Positions 35,030 to 45,382 of a stretch of 64,000 bases of DNA are shown here, piece after piece. Made by a program: the position numbers and the translations under genes. The notes beneath the pieces were generated by a model. The model saw nothing but the letters and a program-made list of their open reading frames with translations, was not told the origin of the DNA and did no database searches. This stretch comes from Branchinecta lynchi (Eukaryota > Arthropoda > Branchiopoda > Anostraca > Branchinectidae): the NCBI GenBank assembly GCA_023053575.1, contig JAKZAP010000018.1:14102202-14166201 (forward strand), given 5' to 3'. Position 1 is the first letter of the stretch. Every line of letters starts with the position of its first letter.

Positions 35030-35830
35030 TCAGAAAAGATCCATATTACTACACGAGACACTTCGGTTCTCAATTTCTCCACCTCTTCTACCACGATCAC
35101 CTCTTCCCCCTGCCTGACTACGCTGAATCACATTATCATTGCGCAATGCAGCCAACTCCGGAATAAAATCACCAGGGGAGTACTTCACTCTTGACCAGTT
35201 CTGACGATCAAAAAAGATAAACGGTGGAACCGATTTTGACACCCAAGCAGAAATTCCAATCTCACTTAGCTTAGCTTTCTTATCGTACAGCCTTTTCCTA
35301 GCTTCACGAACCGAAGGAGGGGCGTCATCACTAATATAAATATTTTTCTGATTTCTCAGAGATTTTCCTTTCACATTTTTGCTTGTCTTTAACAGATCAG
35401 TTTTCCGTTATCTCGAAAATACATTAACTTTGAAAAATTTCTGATCTGTCATATTCTGTAAAACGGCAAACTTGGGAACTTCACGCACTTCAAGGCCCGA
35501 CAAACAGACTTTCTTGATAGCTTCACTAGCATCCTCCAAATTGTCACAGGGTATGTTCGACACTCAGCTTTTGGGACAATACGGCATTGCATTCCTTCAG
35601 CGCAACTGCCTCACTCGTTTCAACATTTATCTGATTTTTTTAGATAATCAGTTTCGGCTTCAACTGAGGCTACACGGGCTTGCACTTCCTTAACTGCAGT
35701 GCGAGACTCACCCTGGGCATTTTAAACCGTAATAACCCTCTGCTCCAGAGATTTAATGCGACCATCGATAGAATCTAGTCTGTTGCGAAGGGATTTTTTT
35801 TTTTTTTTTACTTGGGCTCTAGTGCTGAGG
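35030..35830 (-). pseudogene. LINE ORF1-like protein, broken
   Basis: The C-terminal part (35374-35030) reads DDAPPSVREARKRLYDKKAK followed by SVPPFIFFDRQNW. This resembles the end of ORF1 proteins of jockey/CR1-type LINEs. Upstream (35800-35400) the minus strand shows heptad-rich pieces such as RLDSIDGRIKSLEQRV and TAVKEVQARVASVEAE, interrupted by stops. A coiled coil followed by a basic tail is the usual ORF1 layout. A T-run at about 35797-35811 lies at the 5' edge. Confidence 0.65.
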
Positions 35831-36073
35831 TTTAGAATATGCATTCCCCCCCCCCCATACGTGGAGAAATAAAGCTTGCGTTTCAGCGGCTAATGCAGTG
35901 AAGCTTAGTAAATGTCCAGATCCAAATTGCAAAGTGATTTCTGCAGGAAGCTCGCTGTTCCGTGTGACGCGAAAATGGTATGTTTTTCGGCAATCGTTGA
36001 CCGTTAAAGTTGCGAAATGCCTAAGCACAGCGTTTCAAGTCCAAGTCGATTATATGAACAGCGAATTTCATCG
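35831..36073. repeat. Dispersed repeat Q, second copy
   Basis: The stretch parallels 22165-22500, with GAATATGCATT, CAGCGGCTAATGCAGTGAAG, TTTTTCGGCAATCG and TTTCATCGGGGGATCC. Function unknown. Confidence 0.45.
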
Positions 36074-36493
36074 GGGGATCCTTGATACGCAATGATATAA
36101 ATGAATAAATATTACGAAACTCTACTGTGTAAGAAAATTAAATGTTGGTCAAAATTTGTCCAGCTGCTTCCCGATTTTCCTCGAACACTTCTCCTCCGAA
36201 TGGCCCCCGTTCTTGTCCACGATCCCATCAGTTTAGTCCTTGTTTGTACAGAGCTTCCCTGTACACGACTTTTGTCTTTTGGTTTCTTTCTTCTTCTTCT
36301 TCTGCACGCATGACTTCGGTGTTACTCATTTATTAAAATAACGTAGTAAAATACTTCTGGCATCCAGGAAATCACTATATGAAGCTACCACAAGTAAAAC
36401 AAATACGGGAACGAAATATCGAATATACAAGAACGCAGGGTGCTAGGGTGGTGTTGCTAAAACTAAACAGATCCATTTGTTTTGCAAATGATT

Positions 36494-36637
36494 TTATGAG
36501 TATGAGGATGAAGTAATGGCCTTCCTCGCACAGCTTCGCTTGACAAGTCGGTCGAAACATTTTCGAAATTCTAGGTTCTTCCATCCATATATTATAGGGT
36601 TTATTGCCGATTTCCCCAGATACAGAACGACCGTTAT
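36494..36637 (-). CDS. GPCR terminal exon with TM7 (copy A)
   Basis: Minus-strand exon of 48 codons including the stop. It begins ITVVLYLGKSAINPIIYGW and has the intact rhodopsin-family NPxxY motif (NPIIY, residues 13-17). A helix-8-like segment (KNLEFRKCFDRLVKR, with a nearby Cys that could be palmitoylated) follows. It starts directly after a good acceptor, TTAATTTCTTTTCGCAG, in phase 0 and stops at TAA. It is identical base for base to copy B at 41351-41494. TM1-TM6 are not adjacent. The nearest same-strand partner is the TM6 exon at 56013-56123, and the phases are compatible. Confidence 0.8.
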   Translation of the reverse strand: MTVVLYLGKSAINPIIYGWKNLEFRKCFDRLVKRSCARKAITSSSYS

Positions 36638-36676
36638 CTGCGAAAAGAAATTAAGTTAGGGAACTGAAGTTACTCA

Positions 36677-36953
36677 GAGCGTGTTCTACGCTTCTAACAA
36701 CAGTAACTAGTTAAACTAGTGGTACTATTTTCTTTCCAACCTCGTGAGAAGTTACTGTGCTGACCGTTCTAACCTTGTCGAAATAGTAACTAATAGTGAC
36801 TATTTGCTTACCACGCTCGGGAGCGTAGTAGTTACGGATCTCTGTAACGTGATTGGCCGGATTAGACCGTGGCACGATCTTTTGCTGAAATAGGAAAAGT
36901 GTGTTCCTGCCTTGACGCCAAGAAGCCAGGATTCATTATGTCGGAACACGCCT
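36677..36953. mobile_element. PIF/Harbinger-like MITE (family P), in duplication unit A
   Basis: It begins GAGCGTGTTCTACGC and ends with a mutated terminus GGAACACGCCT. TCA flanks both sides (36674-36676 and 36954-36956). The same insertion with the same TSD lies in unit B (41534-41817), so it was present before the segmental duplication. Confidence 0.8.
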
Positions 36954-37191
36954 TCAGTTACAGGCGTAGAAGAATGAAGAATGACATAGCGGGCTCCGTA
37001 GCCTCGTAAGTATTGTTTTTTTTTCATGTGTTTTTGTTTTATTTTTCAAACGATCCTTGGGCTTGGAATATACATTTATTATTATTATTATTATAGTAAT
37101 CGTCGCGTTTGTCCTTCTGTCTGTCCAACTTTTCTGATACTCAACATCACCTAAAATGATTAACCATGGCACGCGCATTAAGGACCTGATT

Positions 37192-37377
37192 CAATAATCA
37201 ACTTAGGGGAAGGAAACAAACCTGTAATAATGTAATGTTTATTAGAGGTTTATTTCCTTCCCCGAAGTTGAACCAGAGCATTGACAGCCTGACGAGGACC
37301 CTTGCTAAGAAGGGCCGAAATATCGCTGTCGAAGAATCGTAGCTGACGTATCCGTTGTAAACATTGTTTGAATAAAT
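37192..37377 (+). mobile_element. Family S retroposon, 5'-altered copy, in unit A only
   Basis: Unit B reads straight through at the equivalent place (CAATAATCTAGGAAACC near 42050), so this ~185-bp insertion postdates the duplication. It has the family core (GACGAGGACCCTTGCTAAGA) and the 3' arm ending ACATTGTTTGAATAAA. The normal head and 5' arm are missing. Instead an inner segment is folded back: AACTTAGGGGAAGGAAACAA at 37200 is the near-inverse of TTTCCTTCCCCGAAGTT at about 37253-37269. Confidence 0.75.
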
Positions 37378-37495
37378 CTAGGAAACCTTACTTTCCCCGA
37401 CTTTCTTCTGGAGTGCGAGCACAGAGGAGATCTTCGCCGGCCGTCTTTCAATATCCGTTCCTCAAACAGTATTGGCTCTTCAAGTCCAGGATCTA

Positions 37496-37740
37496 TCACA
37501 ATCCTGACCTTGGCTTTGTTCTCGTAAAATAGTGTTGACGAGTATCTTCAACTTCATCATCCTGCAATTCCCGGTGCTGAAGCGTATCTTTGTTCTGGCA
37601 ACCCAACATTTTGCATAATAAGATTATCGTTTCGAGTGTTCGGCTAATGATTATCGTTTTCTGCTTTCTTGTGAAATTCCTCAAGCTCCTCATTCAACAG
37701 TTCCCAATGCTCAGACTGCAATGTATCTTGCTTCACCAAC
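37496..37740 (-). other. Two exon-like frames sharing a K-DTLQ motif
   Basis: Two minus-strand frames each follow an AG and end in a stop. The first is 37740-37643 (VKQDTLQSEHWELLNEELEE …). The second is 37594-37496 (NKDTLQHRELQDDEVEDTRQ …), whose preceding TGGGTTGCCAG is a fair acceptor. They look like a duplicated acidic, helix-prone terminal exon. In unit B (near 42190-42430) the second has an in-frame stop. No domain is recognised. Confidence 0.3.
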
Positions 37741-38256
37741 TACATATCTTTGTCATTGGTAAGAGGTTTTCGCTGGGATTTGTCCTCGTAAAAGTAGGCA
37801 AACTGATAAAGCCAGACTCACTAACGATCATTCTCAAAGGAGCACTGAAAAACCCTAATTATCGGGTGATGTCCTCCTCTTCTGAGGACATCTATGTTTT
37901 ATTGATGCATTAAATGTGCGTTACGACTTTCTTGCCGACAGCCAGTTATATTTTTGCTGGGCTAGAACCGGGGCCAAAATGTTGGTCAAGGATTTTGGAA
38001 ACCATTCCGCTCTCGATTCCGCTAACATCAGAAATGTCATGGTCGATTTAAAGGCCACCGCGAAGAGGTAGGGAGAGTACTGCAAGGGAGATCCATAATT
38101 TTAAGAGGGCTAGCTTTATGGTGCCGATGGATGACCAGGTTTTTTCGGCTATATCTTCTGCACCTGCATCATTCAACAAGACGAAAAGTCTCAACTTTTC
38201 CGTATGGAACTAGTGATGACGCGGAAAACGCGCCCTCTCCTGATAGTCTGCCCGCA

Positions 38257-40135
38257 GCACTTGCCCTTCGGCCAAGTGCCATATAGCGATCGCAATTTCT
38301 GTCCGTCCGTCGGTCTGTCCAGGTTTTGCTAGTTCGGGCACTTCCACATAAGCTAGGACGATGAAACTTGGCTGGCATATCAGGACCCCAAAAGATTAAG
38401 TTGGAAATAGTCACTTCCCCGATCCGAGCATCGTGGGGGGAGTAGGGGGAGGGGGAATCCGGAATATAGAGGTATTTATAACTTCTGAACAGGTGATTAG
38501 ATCGTAATGAAACTTGATATTTGGAAGAACCCCGTGTCTCAGATGACCCAATTTAAATCCGAACCGGATCCGGTGACTTGGGGGGAGCTGGAGGGGAGGA
38601 ACCGGAAATCTTGGAAAACGCTTAGAATGAGGGATCGGGATGAAACTTGGTGGGAAGAACAAGCACAAGTCCTAGACACGTCGTTGACATAACCGGACAG
38701 ATTCGGGCACTGTGGGGGGGTCGAGGAAGGGGGGGGCCGGAATTTCGGTGATTCTGCTATTTCGGTACTTCCAGATGTGCTAAGACGGCGAAACTTGGAA
38801 GACCTGTCAGGGACCCGAACGGATTGACTTGGTAATAGTCGTTTCCTGGATCCAACCATCGTGGGGGGATTGGAGGGATGGGGAGCCCGGGATCTGGTGG
38901 TATGCATAACTTTTGATCGGGTGATCGGAATTGAATGAAACTAGGCAAGTGGAAAGAACTATCGTCTCAGGTGTTCCATGTCAAGTCTTGGACGAATCAG
39001 ATATTTGTGGGGGGGGGGATTGAAGGGTGGACCGGAAATCTCGTGAAACGCTTAGAGTTAAGGGATTGGGATGGAACTCGTTGAGAAGAACAAGCATTAG
39101 CCTTAGATACGTAATTGACAGAACCAGATCGTATCGGGGCTCTGTGGGGGGAGTTGGAGGGTGTTTCCCGGAATTCCGGTGATCGCCAGTTACGATAGTT
39201 CCAGCTATTCTAAGAACAATGAAACTTTTCAGGCCTATTAATGACTTAAGGACCCGACATAATGCCCTAGGAAAACTTGTGTTCCTGGATCCGACCTTCT
39301 GTGACGAGTAGAGGGAAGGGGAATCCGGAAATCACTGGCTTCTGTAAGTTGAGAACGGGTGTCCGAACCACATGCTGTAAGTCCGAACCACATGCGGGCA
39401 GGTTTAGGAGAGTTGAACGAGGGGGGGGGGGGGGTACAGAATGGGATGCAAGTTGGACAGAATGCGGCCTTGATTTGTTATTTGGTGTCTGGATCGGATA
39501 TGGTCACGGTAGGGGAGGGGTGTGAAGTGGGAACCGGAAATTTGCGGATAGGCTATGTCAGAGATGGGACTTTATGTTTCCGATCGTATTCAGCCACTGT
39601 GGGGGGAGCTGGAAGGGGATTCCCGGAAACGTTTAGGCTCGCATAGGGGTCAAACAAGTGGAGCGATTTTAGTGAAACCTGGAACATAGAGAGCTCACAT
39701 GCCCTAGATGACATATTTTAGGGTCCGAACTTGTTCCGACCACGCTGGGGGAGGGGGTTGGGAAAATTACGGGAAGTTCCCAAAAAACGCTCAGATTTGA
39801 GTGAAACTTGATAGGTGCTAAGAGAGAATGCTTCAGAAGATCCATTTAGTAGTTGGAAGTCCGAACCAGATTCGGGCTCGGTAAGGGACGTTGGAGGGGG
39901 GTACTGGAAACTGTGTGGCATGTGTAGGGACCAAACGAATTGACCTTTAGGGTTGAAACTTAGAAGGTAGAAAAGTCATATGACCTCGGTGATCCGAGGC
40001 GACGGAAATGGTCAGACTTTAGTAAAACTAGATATCCTATTTCTAGGGCCGAACCGCATTTTTAGATGGCGGGGTATTTTTTAAGTACCACCTACTCGTA
40101 TCAAGTGCCATATGAGCTCGTAGCTCTTGTTTTTT
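38257..40135 (-). repeat. Family X element, copy X2 (reverse orientation)
   Basis: Reading from the right, it starts with the AAGAGCTACGAGCTCATATG phrase (near 40130) and ends with the hairpin GGCACTTG-GCCGAAGGG-CAAGTGC (near 38257). Between are diverged 250-300-bp units with GATGAAACTTGG and G-run motifs. Unlike X1 the units are not homogenised. Confidence 0.7.
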
Positions 40136-40600
40136 TTATGTCTGGGGTAGGCTTCGGTTGATCTCGGAAGATTTGTAAGCTGTGCTGTCAGTCTGAAGGC
40201 TAAAAGAAGAAACGTCAGTGACGAGGTATTAGACTAACTTTGAAGTCGCTAGTAAGGCCATAGGCGTGCTAAGATCTGACCTACGAGGTATGACATGTTC
40301 GTTACCTGAATGGTAACTTTAGAAAGTAAAAAGACGCACTGCAGGCTTCAGACTTACTGGAATCCGTTTATTTCAGTTCTTTGGCATATTCACCAAACAA
40401 AACAGATATGGTTCAGTTTTCGCAATTGTGAACGTCACAATTGAAAAATGTTATTGGCGTCAGAAGTATTGGTCCGTATCGTCAGTATAGTAATAAGATA
40501 AGAAGTTAATTTAATTCATATTGTTTTTTAGCTTCTAATTGTGCTATGATTGTAGCCTACTCTGTATCCTTCCAGGCTAAAAAATTATGTCCTATATTCG

Positions 40601-41063
40601 CGGAGTAACGAATTTCATCGGGTCTTCAAGCTTATTCAAGTGAGTTATTCAGTTTCCTTGGGTATGAATCGGTTCTGGATTTCCACGAGGTTTAATTGTC
40701 TTCTACTTATCTATAATATTGAAGTTTTTTTCTTTATATAGTCGTTTATGTATAGTGTTGCATTTATTTGTTTCCCTTTTCTTTTTGTTTCCAATATAAT
40801 TATGCTAAGTGATTAAATTATTGAGTCCTGCCACAAACAAATCTGTATCGATTTTCACGTTGCAGGTCTGTTATCATATTGAAATTTTTGTTTGGTAAAA
40901 TTTCATTATATGTTAATTTGTAAAAAAAAAGAAAAAAGTAAGTGATGGGTAACCGGACTGTCGTATTTCAGCCATTTTCGGTCATAGTTTAAAGGCCGTA
41001 AAGGAAATATTCAGCAACGTCAACAGTTAGTGTGTATTCTCGAATCTGTTGGAATTGCGCATC
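40601..41063. other. Junction segment between duplication units
   Basis: AT-rich sequence with no recognised gene. It contains a TTTCATCGGGTCTTCAAGC phrase and an AGTGATGGGTAACCGGACTG phrase related to dispersed sequences near 2340 and 22500. Confidence 0.35.
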
Positions 41064-41350
41064 CTTGATACACAATCATACAAATGAATAAATATTACAA
41101 ACTCTTTACTGTGTAAGAAAATTAAATGTTGGAAAAAATTTGTCGAGCTGCTTCCCGATTTTCCTCGAACCCTTCTCCTACGAATGGCCCCCGTTCTTGT
41201 CCACGATCCCATCAGTTTAGTCCTTGTTTGTACATAACTTCCCTGTACACGACTTTTGTCCAGGAAATCACTATATAAAGCTACCACAAGTAAAACAAAT
41301 ATTGGTGATGTTGCTAAAACTAAACAGATCCATTTGTTTCGCAAATGATT

Positions 41351-41494
41351 TTATGAGTATGAGGATGAAGTAATGGCCTTCCTCGCACAGCTTCGCTTGA
41401 CAAGTCGGTCGAAACATTTTCGAAATTCTAGGTTCTTCCATCCATATATTATAGGGTTTATTGCCGATTTCCCCAGATACAGAACGACCGTTAT
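41351..41494 (-). CDS. GPCR terminal exon with TM7 (copy B)
   Basis: The 144-bp exon and its acceptor are identical to copy A, including NPIIY and the stop codon. Sequence on both sides differs from copy A by substitutions and indels; for example, the nearby MITE and the 3' region both have missing blocks. Identity confined to the exon suggests constraint or local gene conversion. It may be used as an alternative terminal exon of the upstream GPCR gene or belong to a decayed paralogue. No other exon of a separate gene was found in unit B. Confidence 0.8.
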   Translation of the reverse strand: MTVVLYLGKSAINPIIYGWKNLEFRKCFDRLVKRSCARKAITSSSYS

Positions 41495-41533
41495 CTGCGA
41501 AAAGAAATTAAGTTAGGGAACTGAAGTTACTCA

Positions 41534-41817
41534 AAGCGTGTTCTACTCTTCTAACAACAGTAACTAGTAATACAATTTTCTTTCCAACATCGTGAGAAGT
41601 CACTGCGCTGACCGTTCTAACCTTGTCGAAATAGTAGCTATTTGCTTACCACGCTCGGGAGCGTAGTAATCACGGATCTCTGTAACGTGATTGGCCGATT
41701 TGACCGTGGCACGATCTTTTGCTGAAATAGGAAAAGTGCGTTCTAGCCGTGACGCCAAGAAGCCAGGATTTATTACGTCATGCGTACTAACTACAGTAAG
41801 TAGGGTGGAACACGCCT
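41534..41817. mobile_element. PIF/Harbinger-like MITE (family P), in duplication unit B
   Basis: Same element and same TCA flanks (41531-41533 and 41818-41820) as in unit A. Its first base is mutated to A and it has several internal indels. Confidence 0.8.
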
Positions 41818-42962
41818 TCAGTTACAGGCGTAGAATAATTAAGAATGACATAGCGGGCTCCGTAGCTTCGTAAGTATTGTTTTTTTGTATGTGTTTTGGT
41901 TTTATTTTTCAAATGACCCTTGGGCTTGGAGTTACATTTATTATTATTATTATAGTAATCGTCACATTTGTCCTTCTGTCTGTCCAACTTTTCTGATATT
42001 CCACATAACCTAAAATGATTAACCATGGCACGCGCATTAAGGACCCGACTCAATAATCTAGGAAACCTTACTTTCCCCGACTTGCTTCTGGAGTGCGAGC
42101 ACAGAGGAGATCTTCGACGACCGTCTTTCAATATCCGTTCCTCAAACAGATATTGGCTCTTCAAGTCCAGCATCTGTCACAATCCTGACCTTGGCTTTTT
42201 TCTCGTAAAATAGTGTTGACGAGTATCTTCAAGTTCATCATCCTACAGTTCCCGGTGCTGAAGCGTATCTTTGTTCTGGCAACCCAACATCTTACATAAT
42301 AACATTATCGTTTCGAGTGTTCGGCTAATGATTATCGTTTTCTGCTTTCTTGTGAAATTCCTCAAGCTCCTCATTCAACAGTTCCCAATGCTCAGACTGC
42401 AATGTATCTTGCTTCACCAACTACATATCTTTGTCACTGGTAAGAGGTTTTCGCTGGGATTTGTCCTCGTAAAAGTAGGCAAACTGATAAAGCCAGACTC
42501 ACTAACGATCATTCTCAAAGGAGCACTGAAAAACCCTAATTATCGGGTGATGTCCTCCTCTTCTGAGGACCTCTATGTTTTATTGATGCATTAAATGTGC
42601 GTTACGACTTTCTTGCCGACAGCCAGTTATATTTTTGCTGGGCTAGAACCGGGGCCAAAATGTTGGTCAAGGATTTTGGAAACCATTCCGCTCTCGATTC
42701 CGCTAACATCAGAAATTTCATGGTCGATTTAAAGGCCACCGCGAAGAGGTAGGGAGAGTACTGCAAGGGAGATCCATAATTTTAAGAGGGCTAGCTTTAT
42801 GGTGCCGATGGATGACCAGGTTTTTCTGGCTATATCTTCTGCACCTGCATCATTCAACAAGATGAAAAGTCTCAACTTTTCCGTATGGAACTAGTGATGA
42901 CGCTGAAAACGCGCCCTCTCACTTATAGTCTGCCCACAGCTCAAGTTTGTACGGGCAGGTTT

Positions 42963-44214
42963 TTATGGCACTTGCCCTCCGGCCAAGTGCCATATAGCGA
43001 TCAAAATTTCTGTCCGTCCGTCGGTCGGTCTGTCTGTACAGGTTTTTCTAGTTTGGGCACTTCCACATAAGCTAGGACGATGAATCTTGGCTGGCATGTC
43101 AGGACCCCAAAAGATTAAGTTGGAAATAGTCACTTCGCCGATCCGAGCATCGTGGGGGGAGTAGGGGGAGGGGTAATCCGGAATATAGAGGTATTTATAA
43201 CTTTTGAACGGGTGATTGGATCGTAATGAAACTTGATATTTGGAAGGACTCCGTGTCTCAGATGACCCCATTTAAATCCGAACCGGATCCGGTGACTTGG
43301 GGGGAGCTGGAGGGGAGGAACCGGAAATCTTGGGAAACGCTTAGAATGAGGGATCGGGATAAAACTTGGTGGGGAGAACAAGTACAAGTCCTAGACACGT
43401 CGTTGACATAACCGGACCAGATTCGGGCACTGTGGGGGGTCGAAGGGGGGGGGGGGTCCGGAATTTCGGTGATCCTGCTATTTCGGTACTTCTAGATGTG
43501 CTAAGACGACGAAACTTGGAAGACCTGTCAGGGACCGGAACGGATTGACTTGGTAATAGTCGTTTCCTGGATCCAAGCACCGTGGGGGGACTGGAGGGAT
43601 GGGGAGCCCGGAATCTGGTGGTATGCATAACTTTTGATCGGGTGATCGGAATTGAATGAAACTAGGCAAGTAGAAAGAACTATCGTCTCAGGTGTTCCAT
43701 GTCAAGCCTTGGACGAATCAGATCTTTGTGGGGGGGGGGTTGAAGGGTGGACCGGAAATCTCGTGAAACGCTTAGAGTTAAGGGATTGGGATAGAACTCG
43801 TTGAGAAGAACAAGCATTAGCCTTAGATACGTAATTGACAGAACCAGATCGTATCGGAGTTCTGTGGAGTTGGAGGGTGTTTCCCGGAATTCCGGTGATC
43901 GCCAGTTACGATGACTTTGCAGGCCTATTAATGACTTAAGGACCCGACATAATGCCCTAGGAAAACTTGTGTTCCTGGATCCGACCTTCTGTGACGAGTT
44001 GAGGGAAGGGGAATCCGGAAATCACTGGCTTCTGTAAGTTGAGAACGGGTGGTCCGATTCGAGTGAGATTTTATGGGTGATAAGAACTGATGACCTAGAC
44101 AAGCAAAACATGCGTCCGAACCACATGCGGGCACGTTTAGGAGAGTTGGACGAGGGGGGGGGGTACAGAATGGGATGCAAGTTGGACAGAATGCGGCCTT
44201 GATTGGTTATTTGG
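42963..44214 (-). repeat. Family X element, copy X3, 3' part
   Basis: The reversed X element of unit B starts at the hairpin near 42963 and runs parallel to X2 until GTTATTTGG (44206-44214), where the 4.9-kb insertion begins. Confidence 0.75.
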
Positions 44215-44218
44215 GGTG

Positions 44219-44780
44219 CGCGCCCCTACATAGACACGACGCTACGTAGACACGTCAGTAAGTGGACAAAATCCGACACTACATGGACAAATTTCCCGAC
44301 ACTACGTGGACAAAAAAAAACCGACACTACGTGGACACGACGGTACATCGAACGACGCTACGTAGACACGACGGTACATCGAACGACACTACGTAGACAC
44401 GACAGTACGTCGAACGACACTACTTAGACACGACGGTACGTCGAACGACACTACGTGGACACGTCACTACGAGGACAAAATCCGACACTACGTCGAAAAT
44501 CAAAAAGTGTCTACGTAGTGTCGGTACCTGTACCGTCGTGTCTATGTAGTGTCGGTACTTGTACTGTCGTGTCCATGTAGTGTCGGTACCTGTACCGTCG
44601 TGTCCATGTAGTGTCGGTCTTCGTACCGTCGTGTCTCTGTAGTGACGTGTCCATGTACTGACGCTTTTTTCGTTTCGATGTAGTGTCGTGTCCATGTACT
44701 GACGCTTTTTTCGTTTCGATGTAGTGTCGTGTCTTCGTAGTGTCGCCTGTGTGTTTTGTCTCTGTAGTGTCGCCAGTCTG
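44219..44780. repeat. Left foldback array of the composite element
   Basis: Forward units (GACACTACGTAGACACGACG, with GTAC and TCGAA spacers) run to about 44500. Inverse units (TGTCTACGTAGTGTCGGTAC) follow to about 44740. The middle can form a long imperfect hairpin. It is nearly identical over about 350 bp, and in direct orientation, to the right array. Confidence 0.85.
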
Positions 44781-44789
44781 TTAAAATTC

Positions 44790-45382
44790 TCCAGCGTTCT
44801 ATTTTAAGGAATATAGGATGTCTTGCTAGCTAGCTTCACTTTTGTTTCTTGGTTTGAGTCCGCCCATGTTTGTAGTCATGTTCGGCGCCCGGACAGAAGA
44901 TGGTGCTATGGGTTTGCGGAAGCCGTTTTATATATAATGGAAAGCTTGACGGTGGGAATCGGATTGCATGTCTCTGAGCTTGAGCATGCGCGGGTTAGTA
45001 GTTTGGGGTTGGGAAGATATGATAGGATGGTTGAAATTCTGACCAGACTTACGATTCACCAGCAACATTTCTTCCCCTAGGCTAGCTTAGGGATTCCGCA
45101 TGCGACCATATCCAGTCGGTTTTTCTTGAAATCAGTCGATTTTTTCAAAACTTTCGTTTTCTCCGGCAAAAATAGTCGGTAAAAATGACCGCCATTTGGT
45201 AAAAACCTTGCCCCCCCCCCCAACAAAAAATAAAATCTTTTGGCTAGTAACGCCTCTGATCCTGAATATCGTCAAGTGAACTGTAAATCACAGTCTGCTG
45301 ATTGTCCCCAGAGTCACCAAGGGTCACATCCCCAAGGACTTATAATCCTCATCAGTCAACACAATGAAAATACGCACCAATA
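44790..45382. other. Interior unique sequence of the composite element
   Basis: An open frame of 85 codons (44823-45080, plus) shows no recognised domain. A C-run lies at about 45211. Phrases near 45281-45345 (CACAGTCTGCTG, TTATAATCCTCATC) recur near 48000-48035. Confidence 0.4.

Larger units (their letters stand above)
31030..35830 (-). mobile_element. Nearly full-length LINE, disrupted (EN/RT type)
   Basis: The order on the minus strand is ORF1-like coiled coil (35830-35030), apurinic-type endonuclease (34719-33821), RT (33801-31210) and a 3' UTR to about 31030. This order and the motifs fit the jockey/CR1/L2 group of non-LTR retrotransposons. At least two frameshifts, several stops, a changed catalytic residue and a foreign ~500-bp segment inside the RT show the copy is dead. 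Lineage within the group is inferred from motifs only. Confidence 0.85.
36074..40600. repeat. Segmental duplication, unit A
   Basis: The sequence from GATCCTTGATACGC-type bases at about 36070 to GCTAAAAAATTATGTCCTAT near 40600 is repeated at 41064-50312 in the same orientation. The unit holds a GPCR TM7 exon, a family-P MITE, a unique ~1-kb block and a reversed X element. Unit A alone has the family-S insertion at 37192-37377. Confidence 0.8.

Noticed and set aside
37590..37913. 107-codon hydrophobic plus-strand ORF, also present in unit B at 42271-42594
   Set aside because: Preserved mainly because the two units are recent duplicates. It has no domain and lies antisense to the exon-like frames. 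Hydrophobicity comes from TTC/CTT-rich sequence.
41027..41344. 105-codon minus-strand ORF next to TM7 exon B
   Set aside because: It lies 3' of the receptor stop codon. In unit A the equivalent frame is broken by indels, so it is probably 3' UTR sequence.
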